Assembly (NCBI GenBank): GCA_006538405.1
Contig: BJKQ01000004.1
Location: forward strand, 2,294,001 to 2,358,000
Direction of reading: 5' to 3'
From: Hansfordia pulvinata
Taxonomy: Eukaryota > Ascomycota > Sordariomycetes > Xylariales
DNA length: 64,000 nt
This document shows positions 51,824-61,709 of this stretch, in pieces. Position numbers and translations under genes: made by a program. Numbering within the stretch: the stretch's first letter is position 1; every line of letters begins with the position of its first letter. A model generated the notes under the pieces. The model was not told the origin of the DNA. It did no database searches and saw only the letters and a program-made list of their open reading frames with translations.

Positions 51824-51825
<2 letters not shown>

Positions 51826-51860
<35 letters not shown>
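51826..51860. repeat. Noncoding CAG trinucleotide repeat
   Basis: An array of CAG units about 760 bases upstream of the SUR7-like gene, outside any supported coding region. Confidence 0.9.
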
Positions 51861-51861
<1 letters not shown>

Positions 51862-52617
51862 CGTCAGCCTGCTGAGCCCCAGGCTGGGCAGAGGGCTGGA
51901 GGGCCCCTCTTGGCTCGGCTGCCACCCATGCATCTCAACCGGCCCCCGGCCGCGCTAAGGGCGCCGATCTGTGCCCGAGCACCCGCAATTGCGAAAACAC
52001 CGACACACCTTAGGATGCTGCGCCACGCCCTTTGATTGCGTACCGGTACCAGTCCTGCCAGCGTCTCCGCCGCCCGCCCGCCCGCGAATTGCCCGTCTTC
52101 AGCCCTGAGATCGCGTCTGCCACGGGGATCCGTGGGACCCGGGGGTACGCCGCGGGACCTCGAGTGACGCTGCGGTGGAGACCCTGGGCCTCAGCCTGCC
52201 TGTACTCGTACTCCCTCCACTGCTGTCCCGCTATAGTAGGCTAGGCAGGCGTAGCAGGTACTCGTTGGTAGGTCGTCCGCCGTGGGCCGGCTGCTCAGCC
52301 CTGGACCTGACCTGACCTGCCCTGCCCTGCCCTGACGACCTGCGGCCAACCTTGTTGAATAATAAATAAACCTGCTTCATGCTCGTCTACTGCCCGTGTT
52401 TCGTTTCCGCTCCATCCTACCACTTCGACTCCTCCCACCACAAGCGTGCTTCTTCATCGCGCCCCTACCTACTTACTTATATCCGTCTGCGCAACCCGGC
52501 TCCCACCTATCCGGTCTGGTTCCGCTCTCTCTCCTACCCACTACTCTTTCCAACCCACCAACCACCTCACATCAACTCCGTCAGCGTCTCGGCCACCGAC
52601 AGCCACAGCCAGCCAAG

Positions 52618-53660
52618 ATGGGTGTAGGAAGATACATATGCGTGGCGCTGCCGTTCGTCCTGACGGTAGCTAGCATCATCTGCATGCTGATTGCCGGCCT
52701 GACCGGCGTCGTCAACAACAGCCTCTACCTCTTCCGCGTCGACCTGACCGACATGTCCATCAATGTCGCCGAGATCTCCAACATTGTCCAGGCCGCCACC
52801 GACGCGCAGGGCATCGCCGGCAGGAGCCCCCAGGACAGCAGCACCATCGACGAGTGGAAGCAGAAGGCCGCCAGCGGGGAAGCCACCGCGGACGACCTCA
52901 AGAACGCCGCCGCCGGCGGGGCCCCAACATCACCGCCGCCACCCTCGGCCTCGCCAACACGTACGACGTCAGCATCTGGGGCTACTGCGCCACCTTCCAG
53001 GACGGCCACACCAACTGCACCAAGGGCGAGTTTGACTGGGCCTCGAAGCACCTCAACACCGACATTGTCAGCCGCTTCACCTCGGCGGCCGAGGTCAACA
53101 TCACCATCCCCGACGAGATCCAGTCCGGCCTCGATGCCTACAAGGCCGTCAACAAGTGGACCGAGATTGTCTACATCATCGCCATGGTCGCGCTGGGTCT
53201 TGAGCTGGCGGTCGGCCTCTTCACCGCCTGCTCCCGCGCCGTGTCCTGCCTGACGTGGGTCATTGCCGTGATCGGCCTGGTCTTTGTGGTCGGCGCCGCC
53301 GCCATGATGACGGCGACCGCGGCTGTGATTGTGGGCACCGTCAAGGGCTCGGCCTCGCACTACAGCATCGACGCCGGCTTCAACAACAACTTCCTGGCCG
53401 TGGTGTGGATCGGCGCCGCCTTTGCCATTGGCGCCAGCCTGTTCTGGCTCTTCTCCATCTGCTGCTGCAAGCCCGAGAAGCGCCCTTACGGCAAGCGCTC
53501 CAAGCACGGCGACGACACGGAGAAGATGCTGCCCACCGGCCAGTACCAGCCCATCGGCGACCACCAGCAGAACCGCCAGTCGGGCTACAACTACGGGTAC
53601 CCCCAGCGTGGCGGTGCCCGGTCCGACCTGGCTTACGAGCCTTACTCGCATGCTCGCTAA
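52618..53660 (+). CDS. SUR7/PalI-family integral membrane protein, one apparent frameshift
   Basis: A four-helix plasma-membrane protein of the SUR7/PalI group, members of which act at eisosome-associated membrane compartments or in ambient-pH sensing. The start MGVGRYICVALPFVLTVASI begins the first helix (about residues 7-29). An extracellular loop carries the Cys pair in WGYCATFQDGHTNCTKGE. Three further helices follow (about 181-205, 209-241 and 257-285), then a cytoplasmic tail with ICCCKPEKRPYGKR and a Tyr/Gly-rich end. The frame changes in the loop after DDLKNAAAGG. One extra G or C in the GGGGCCCC block at 52918-52925 restores GGPNITAATLGLANTYDV, giving about 347 aa with no intron. Loop length and topology fit the family. 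Confidence 0.85.
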
Positions 53661-54570
53661 GCGGGCGGTGCGAGGGTTGAAGGGGGAATGTAATGACTGT
53701 CTGCTTTTAACATGACTTGAGCATCGTCTGGAGTTTCTGGGTTTTGGCTAATGACGAGAGACGGGCCCTTTTTCCATCATCTTTTTTTTTCTATATAGAA
53801 TTACAGCGCTCAATACGCCGAGCATAGTAGGCATGAGATGACACAATGCCGCCAGCATCTGAATACAAAGAATCTTGAACCACATGGTCGCGCGTCGCCC
53901 GAGCCACGTGCTCGCAGGAATGTGATGGTTTCAGTCTCTAGTCGGTCCTGTTCATGTTTACGAGTATAAGGTATTCATGTTCATCTTCATAATCATAATG
54001 GCTGCATGGGCAGATTACTCGGCGCCCTTGGATGTGCCCCAGTGTAATCGTAGTGTGCAGAGTACGGGTAAAGTAATCCTACATTTGGCAGGATGCCAGT
54101 ACTCACTCGTACGAGTCAGTGGTCCTGGTAGAGTTAAACGATGACTGGAGGGCCTGCATGAATCGGGTGGAGCTGGGGACGGGCGAATTTTCTCAATCGT
54201 AAACGGCTCAGAGCGAGCGGGCGAGCATCAGATCTCGTCAATACTTTATCTACATGTACCTGGTAGTACGCGTAAGGTAGCGGGACCCTGATGAGAAAGT
54301 TTCCAAGGTTTGACGCTGGCTGATTCCACCCCCATCCATCCATCCACACTACATCCGTCCCTCCTGCCTTGGTGCCTCTGTACCTCGCGTCGAATGTACC
54401 TCGCAAAGTACCGGACCTAACCTGCAGTCCTCCAACTTGACGACCTGCGCAAGGACACGACCGACAGTCACAGCAAAACATAATCAAAAATAAAGACTCA
54501 AGGGAAGGGGAACACGGCACATTGATGCATCTTGATGGCCACGGTGCATGAGTAGCAAGAAGCCGGTCCA
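53661..54570. other. Intergenic, SUR7-like 3' flank and WD40 gene promoter
   Basis: No gene seen. A T9 run lies near 53782-53790 and an octamer at 53959-53966. The minus-strand frame 54134-54928 has no domain and is antisense to the WD40 gene leader. Confidence 0.6.
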
Positions 54571-57500
54571 ATGTCTCGCGCGGTAAGTGATGCTCCCTTC
54601 CCCGTTCTGCTGGCCCCGGTCTGGCGTCTTTCTGGCCGTGCGTACGAGTGCTCGGCGGACGGAGCTGGACGCGGATGCGTGCCCCTCCAACTCCGTTCTG
54701 GTTTTCTCGTGAAGCTGCCCCTCCTTCCGCGCCGCCACGGGCAGTGAAGTGTGCGATGCGTACCCCGCGACGACGACACGTCGCCGGCATGATCCATCCC
54801 GCCCCCCATCTATTCAACAGGAGAGGGGCCTGTAGACCGCTCCCCATCTGATGTCCTTTTCCCGAGGTCTTCCTTTCCTTTTTCCGTTCGCCGCCGAGAA
54901 AAGTGCCCCCCCTCCGCAAAGCTGACACCGACTTCGAAGCAGCCCGCCGCGCAACATCACCACCACCACAACCACAACCACCGCGCCACCTCTGTCGCCG
55001 CGCCGAAGCTCCACAGGGAACATGTGCTGAACCCCATCACGGCGCTCGCCTTCTACCCCGGCGACGCCGACGCCGACGGCGGGAATGGAGGCGGCGGCGG
55101 CGCGCTCCTCCAGCAGGGCGACACCCGCGACGAAAGGCCGTCTTCTCCTACCCCCGCCTGCCGCTGCCTGCTCACTGGCGAGGACACGCTCCTCGGCGCC
55201 TACGACGTCGCCGCCACCGCCGCCTCATCCTCTCCCTCGGGACGGCCCCGCGGCCGCCCCCTGCTGCGCGTTTTCGCCGAACAGGTCATCCACGGCATCT
55301 CCGTGGCCTCGGCGCCGCGAGGCGGGGTAGCCGGTGCGGGCGGCCGAGACGGAGCGGGCGCGGGGTCACCGCCAGCGCGAGGCGACGTCCTCGTATGGGG
55401 CGCGCACTCGGTTGCCCTGGTCCCTGGGGACGCCGCTCGACTCCTGGCTGCTGCTGCTGCTGCTGCTACTGCTGCTACTGCCGTCGCGGGAGACGGCAAT
55501 GGGGAGGAAGGGCCGTCGCCGCCGCTGCTTCGGCTGGACCCCAGGGCCGAGTCCCGGGCCCCGGACTGGATCTTTGACGGCCGCGTGTCGCCGTACGACG
55601 GAGGCCGGGTCGCGCTGCTGACGGCGCACAACGAGCTCGTCACCGCGCGGGCCGGCGCCAACAGTAACAGGTCCCCGGCGGCCGCCATTGACGCGGCCAC
55701 CGTCCCGGCGGCGCCCCTGTCCTTCGACGCCATCCAGTCCCCCTCCCGCCCCATCCTCTACTCTGGCAACCTGGCCTGGCTGGCGCCCGACTGCGTGCTC
55801 GTCGCTGCTGGCACCGTCTTTGGCGAGATCCTGGTCTGGAAGGCCTGGCTGGGCGGCGGCGGGTGCGGCGGCGGGAAAGAAGGGACAGCCCGGTGCGAGG
55901 TTCTGCACGTCTTCACGGGCCACGAGGGCTCCATCTTCAACGTCCACATCTCCCCTGAGCTGCGCGACCCTTCTTCGTCGTCGTCATCGACTGACGAGGG
56001 TAGCGGCCTTCCCACACGCCTCCTGGCCAGCTGCAGCGACGACAGGACCGTGCGCGTGTGGGACATCAGCGAGGCCGCCCTGCCCTCATCTTCCACTGGC
56101 GGAGAGCACGGCAGGGAGAAGGAAGGGGAGAGGGAGCAGACTTCTGCTGTCCCGGCCGGTGCCGCTACGGGGCAGAGTCATAGCTACGAAGACGCGGCCA
56201 CGGCCCGCGAGACCGGGTTCGGGGGCAACGGTGCCTCGGCTGCAACGTCAAGGTGCGTCGCCACCGCCATGGGCCACATCTCGCGCATCTGGAAGGTCGA
56301 GTTCCCCCGCCTGCAGCCGGGCTTTTGCTCCGCAGCTGCCCCCGGCGAACGCGTCGTGCAGCTCTACTCGTTCGGCGAGGACTCAACCGCCCAGCGGTGG
56401 CATCTGCGCTTAGGCGGGGCTTCCAGCGGGGCCCGGCTGGAGCACCAGGCCACGATTGCTAGCCACAGCGGCAAGCACATCTGGTCCCAGGCGACGTTCA
56501 GCGACGGCGAGGGCGTCACCGTCGCGACTGGGGGTGCCGACGGGGCCATCGCCCTCATCAGCCAGCAACACGCCGCGACCAGGGACGGCGCTGATGACGA
56601 CGACGAAGGAGAAAGCCAGCTGCAGTCAACAGGAGCAGCAAAGGACGATGGCGAAGCGGACGGCAAGGACAACAAGGCATTATACCGCATGAGAGAGGGG
56701 CAGGTCTTGTCGCTGAGCCTGGACGACGTGCATCAGCGGCTTGGAACCGAAGCGGCGGTGGAGATTGAGCGTGCCACAGTCGTCGCGCCGCCCAAGGAAC
56801 CCTCCGCTGCCGCCGCGAACGCGGACGGCGGGCAGCAATCGCCGCCACCCCCGCCTCCGGCCAAGCGCAAAGTCTCGAAGGAGAATTTCCACCGCTACGC
56901 CTTCGTGTCCGAGGACCGCATGCTCGCGCTGACCAACCACGGGCGGCTGCTGGTCGCGACGTTCGGCCGCGAGGCCCTCGCGTGGGAGGCGGTACCCGTG
57001 CCCGAGCAGGCGCGGGGCCGCCTCTTCAACTATGCCGTCATCGCCAGCTGCCAGGCGACCTCGAGCGCCCTCATAGGCACGTCAGGAGGCCACCTTTTCC
57101 ACTACGACGACGCCGGGGGCGGCGGGTGGCGGGGGCGACTGCGGGAAATCGCCAAGATGGAGGGCAAGATAGGCGACATATTCAGCCTCTCCGGGTCCCC
57201 CGGCCGCCGTCATCCGGCGCAGACGCAATTCGCAGCGGGAAGCTTCCTGGTCACGATCCTCGGGGGCACGGCGGCGCGCATCGTGCGCCCCTCGGAGCCG
57301 GCGGCGGCGGCGATCAGCGTCGCGCTGGAGCCCGGGTTCACCGTCACCGCCGCGGCTCCCGTCGGCGGCCACCACCTGGTCCTCGGGTCCCGCAGCGGCT
57401 CGCTCGCCGTGCTGGCCCGGGACGGGGGTGGCGGCGGCGGGTTCGTCCCGCGGGCCGCCGTGGCCGTACGCAAGAACGACGCCATCACCTCGATCCTGCC

Positions 57501-59462
57501 TCTGCCTCCGCCCGCACATCGCCGCGGGGCCCGGCAAGGTGGCGCCGGCGCTGGCGAAGATCTCCCGGCCCGCTTTCTGGCGACCTGCCGGGACGGCAAG
57601 TACAGGGTCTTCTCGCTGCTCCTGGACACCGGCGCCGGCGCCGCCGCCCAGCCGGCTCTCGAGCTCATCCACGAGGTCTCGCCGCCCTTTGGCCCGCTGA
57701 TCGAGGACGCGTGGCTGGCTTGGCCCGACCCAGACTCGGAGGACGGCGGCAGCTCCGGCGGGAGCCCGGACCTGCTGCTGGTCGGCTTCCGCAGCAAGCA
57801 CGCGGTCGTGTGGAACGAGACGCGACGGCGCGAGGTCGCGGCCATCGACTGCGGAGGGGCCCACCGGACCTTTGCCTACACGGGCCTCGCTTCTTCACTG
57901 TCGGCGTCGTCGTCTTCATCACACGGCGGCGGCGGAGGCCGGGGAGGATGCGGGGCAGGGGGTTTCCGTTTCGTCTTCAGCAAGGCGGCGCAGCTGCACG
58001 CGTACGCGCAGACCCGCCCGGGCCGCAGGCTGCTCAAGCCGGGGGGCCACGGGCGCGAGATCCGCGTCGTCTCGGCGTCGGCAGATGGCGGCGAGGGCGG
58101 GCGCGGGCAGCGGTATATCGCCACGGCGGCCGAGGACACGGCCATCCGCATCTGGCGGTACGGCGGCGGGGACACCCTCAGAAGGTCGCCGGAGGGAGGG
58201 GGAGGGCACAGGGGCGGTGTCGCGCCGGGCCTCCGCTGCGTCGCGCTGCTGGAGCGGCACACCGCCGGCATCCAGACGCTGCGGTGGCACGGGCGCAGGT
58301 ACCTGTTCAGCAGCGGGGGCAACGAGGAGTTCTTCGTGTGGCGCGTCAACAGCAGCAGCAGCGGCGGCGGCGAGAGCGGCAGTGGTAGCGGGGTTGACGA
58401 TGTCGAAGACGACGTCCTGCCCCTCGGCGTCGTCTGCGAGGCCGTGTTTCCCGACCGCACCGAGGACGGCGACCTGCGCATCATGGACTTTGACGTCGAG
58501 TGCGTCACTCCCGGTGACGACGACGGCAACGACGTCAACGGCAATGACTTTAACAGCGAAGACGACAACGACATGCAACAGAAACGGCAGAAGAAGCGGC
58601 GGGACCCGGCATTCTACATCACAATGGCCCTCTCCAACTCGACGCTGCAGAGCTACACGTACTCGCGCTCGCGGGGGTTCGAGCTCCAGGGCGCCCGCCG
58701 GCGGTACACGGGGGCGTGCCTGATGCAGGTGCGCCACCTGCCGCTCCCGGCGGTGGACGGCAACAAGGCGGCGACGACGACGACGATGACGGAAAGGGGG
58801 GCGCCCGTAGCCGGGGTCCTCGTCGGCGCCACGGACGGGCACGTCGCCATCTACCCTGCCGCCCGCAGCAACGACAGCGGCAGCGCCGGCGGCACACCCT
58901 CTACGGGAAACCAGGACGATCAAGGTAACAGCGGAAGCAGCAACGACGACCAAGTCGCGGTCGCGGCGTTCCACCAGAGCAGCATCAAGGCCGTGGACGT
59001 GCGGCATGTGTCTGCTACTTCTACTATTACTACTACCGCCGCTGTCGGCGAGGACGAGGGAGCCGGGTCGCCGCGCGGCTGGTGCCATCTGCTGGCGGTC
59101 ACGGGCGGCGACGACAACGCGCTCGGGTTCTGCATTTGCGCATGCGGTCGCCGGCGGGCGCTGCTTCTACTGCTGCTGCTGTCGGGACTCCGACAGGGGC
59201 TTCTGGTGGCAACGCTCAAGGACCTGAGGGCGCAGCAGGAACAGACGACAGCAGCTTGCTCTCATGGTCATCACCATCACCAACAGCAGCGTCACCGGCC
59301 TCGCTGCCGTCCTACGAGGTGGTGGGCCGGTCGTTGGTGCGGTCGGCGCACGCGGCCGCCGTGACGGGGGTGCGGATCGCGCGGCTGGAGCGCGGGGGCC
59401 GCGACGCCGTCGTCGTCTCGACCGGCAACGACCAGCGGCTCAAGGTGTGGAGGCTCATCGGG

Positions 59463-59513
<51 letters not shown>

Positions 59514-59699
59514 GGTGGCGACGACAGGCTGCGGGTGCAGCTGCTCCACGACGCGTACAGCTCCGTGTCTGATGCCGGCGACGTCGAGATCCTTGACGAC
59601 GACGGCAGTGATGGAGGCAGCGGTGGCGGGGCTTGCAGAGTGGTTGTCGGCGGTGTTGGGCTCGAGGTCTGGAGGATGGGGCACCAGCTGGAGGTATAG
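54571..59699 (+). CDS. Large WD40 protein of the WDR6/Trm734 (Rtt10) type; start uncertain, one apparent frameshift
   Basis: WDR6/Trm734 proteins partner the Trm7/FTSJ1 methyltransferase for 2'-O-methylation of the tRNA anticodon loop at position 34, in the cytoplasm. The coding frame begins with HVLNPITALAFYPGD and holds about a dozen WD repeats, including HVFTGHEGSIFNVHIS, LASCSDDRTVRVWD, GHISRIWKVEFPR, RYIATAAEDTAIRIWRYG, LERHTAGIQTLRWHG and VVVSTGNDQRLKVWR, with long acidic or Gly-rich loops. No in-frame ATG exists between a stop at 54790-54792 and HVLNP. A possible micro-exon ATGTCTCGCGCG (54571-54582) ends at a perfect GTAAGT donor and could join an acceptor GCAAAG at 54916-54921. Near the end the frame changes after GGDDNALG; one extra G at 59125-59127 gives VLHLRMRSP and a stop at 59699 after a Q15 tract. 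Length from HVLNP is about 1560 aa. Confidence 0.82.
59466..59510 (+). repeat. Coding CAG repeat, Gln15
   Basis: Fifteen CAG codons inside the last WD repeat region, just after RLKVWRLIGWQ, in the frame used after the apparent frameshift. Confidence 0.9.
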
Positions 59700-60070
59700 A
59701 CTTGGGCATAGAGAAAAAAGCAGTATGCGTGGCGTCTGCGTGGTTTGAACGGGCTTTGTTCCCGCGACAGTCCCTGGTATCCATCGTGGTGTTGCTCGTA
59801 TTTTCCCCACAACGCCATAATCCCACAGGGTGTTCCTCGATCGGTGGGCGCTTCGTCGGAACGGACGCACAGGCTTTTGACAGCACAACGCCCGCGGGAT
59901 CACGTAAGCAGATCCTACACACACAGGCATTTTGCTGCCAGGCGCAGATCGGAAATCAATCTCTGGGAGGTAGGCAGGCAGGCATGTGCAAACCCCGATG
60001 TCGCGACCTCTTCAACCGACCACCGCAAAGCCCGTGGAGGGGGAAAACGGAGGACAAACAACCCCGAGAT

Positions 60071-60089
60071 CCCCCCCCCCCCCCCCCCC
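60071..60089. repeat. C19 homopolymer
   Basis: Nineteen consecutive cytosines, 55 bases upstream of the foldback element. Confidence 0.9.
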
Positions 60090-60143
60090 TCCTTCATCCC
60101 CGCCCGCCATCTCTTCTCCCATCCTCCCCAAAACCCGCGACGG

Positions 60144-60309
60144 TATCCCCTTGACTGTCGGAAATCAACACTTTTGCCAAGACCTCAGATCATGTCCATG
60201 GAGAGTAAAAGAGCTTACTTGAACAAGTAGGACCTCCAGTTGTTTAAGCCTGGCGATTGGTGGATTTAAGTCTTGGCAAAAGTGTTGACTTCCGACAGTC
60301 AAGGGGATA
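60144..60309. mobile_element. MITE-like foldback element with 38-40 bp inverted repeats
   Basis: Left arm 60144-60183 and right arm 60270-60309 are reverse complements over 40 bases with one mismatch (T/C), around an 86-base spacer with no coding capacity. Both outer ends carry TA, and similarity stops exactly there, so the element can be read as 60146-60307 flanked by a TA target-site duplication. This fits a non-autonomous Tc1/mariner-type MITE. The outer TIR begins TCCCCTTGACTGTCGG. Alternatively it could be a transcribed hairpin. No transposase is present in the window. Confidence 0.75.
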
Positions 60310-61709
60310 TCCCTGGGGAATCGCTGCTGGCAGGCCCGCCCGCCTGTCCCTCTCTCCGCAAAAGCGCCCCCCTTGCACACAGACTTCTTGGCTCGGCTTG
60401 TCAGGCCAGGCAGGGTATCAGGGTCCTCCTCGTCGGGCAACAGGCCCTCTCATCAGGCAAGTAGAGATCTTCGGGACCGAAGCGCAGATCGAAAGGTAGG
60501 CCCGAACCCCCTGAAAGTCCGTTTCGCGATACAAGGCCACCACATCCACCCCCTCCCCGTCTTCTTCTCTAAACCCGCTGCTCCTCTCCGCCAAAGGGAA
60601 AGAGAAAGAGAAGAAATACCTCCTCCGAGGTAGCCAGCCGAGCTGACAAGGGGAGGTTCGTGATGTGCATTCACCGGATTCCCCCTGGCCCCTTTTCCCC
60701 ATGAAAACGCGGAATCACCCCATATCCCGAACGCAAAACCCCCCCTAGGCGCTCGGTACCGAGGACGTCAAAAACAAAGTCATTTGCCGCGTGCCGCTAG
60801 CGGATCTTGCTCATTCATCTTCCAGGGGAGGGGAGGGGGAAGCGGGCTCTCGCCTCCACACCTCCGAACATCTCGGCCGGCGCGGGAGCTAATAACTCGG
60901 AGCCGCGAACGGCGCAGAGGGAGGAACGGGGGTTAATCTTCTGGTGTGCGAAGTGGGAGAGCAGCTTTGGTGGGGCCCCCGCGGAATGAAGCAAGGAGAC
61001 CGCGGGAGAGTTTGACTTCCGCCCACGGATGTAAACAAGGCAAAGATCCCTGGCCCCCCTTGCGTGGCTCTGAGGCCCGCAAAACCCGTCGATGGAAGTC
61101 CTCGCTTTTCCAGACTCAGCCTCGCAGGGGGGGCAGGCACGCGCGCAATTGGCTGTCCAGCCCCGTTGGTATGTGTGGCGTAAGGGAAAGGGGGGAGTGG
61201 CGGCGCATGAACCAGCACGGTGCATTCCTGTCCCTTGTTTGCTGGGCGGTGGGGTGGGCGCTGCTGCAAACTGAGCCGGCTTTGCGGGAACATGCTCGTT
61301 GCTAAGAAAGGAAATGACACAGCACCAGAAAAGGCAGACGAGGAGGTGTGGCTGTCAGTTGCAAGTGTGAGAGTCTATATTTCGTTGTATGTAGTCTCGC
61401 TAGGTGGGAAAAATTCAACGCTCGCTGTGCCCCGAAAACAGAGGAGGGAATAACAAACTCCTGGTCGTGATTCCTTTCCAACCTGTCAGATTTACCTCCC
61501 AAAATTTCAGTGATGTAGCCGCCCTGGTCATGATTATGATGGTATCTCGTTGTCCTCGTCATCTTCGATGATGATGATGATGTTGAAAGTATCAGAGGGT
61601 GATGGTCACGCGAAACGCTCCCATTTCATGTCGCTTGGCCGAAGCCGTGTCGGAGGCAATTCTCGACGCCCAAATCCCCCTTTCTCAACATCTTAGTCGG
61701 CATTCGGCT

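Larger units (their letters stand above)
41277..52617. other. Gene-free region, 11.3 kb, rich in the TACGAGTA octamer
   Basis: The largest gap, between the divergent PPZ and SUR7-like genes. No frame shows a domain, signal peptide with cysteine pattern, or splice structure. It includes the promoter of PPZ (41.3-43 kb, with CT-rich minus-strand leader DNA), a GGT array at about 42935-42968, a G21 run at 43999-44019, A/T homopolymers at about 44365-44379 and 48953-48968, a noncoding CAG array at about 51826-51860, and 14 or more octamer sites, 13 of them between 46.6 and 52.2 kb. No transposon remnants or RIP-like AT-rich DNA were seen. A noncoding transcript or a gene lost to indels remains possible. 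Confidence 0.6.
59700..61709. other. Convergent intergenic region with a foldback element
   Basis: About 2 kb between the 3' ends of the WD40 gene and the secreted-protein gene. It contains a C19 run (60071-60089) and the foldback element listed separately. No coding region recognised. Confidence 0.65.

Noticed and set aside
54134..54928. 264-codon minus-strand frame upstream of the WD40 gene
   Set aside because: No domain; antisense to the probable first intron and leader of the WD40 gene.
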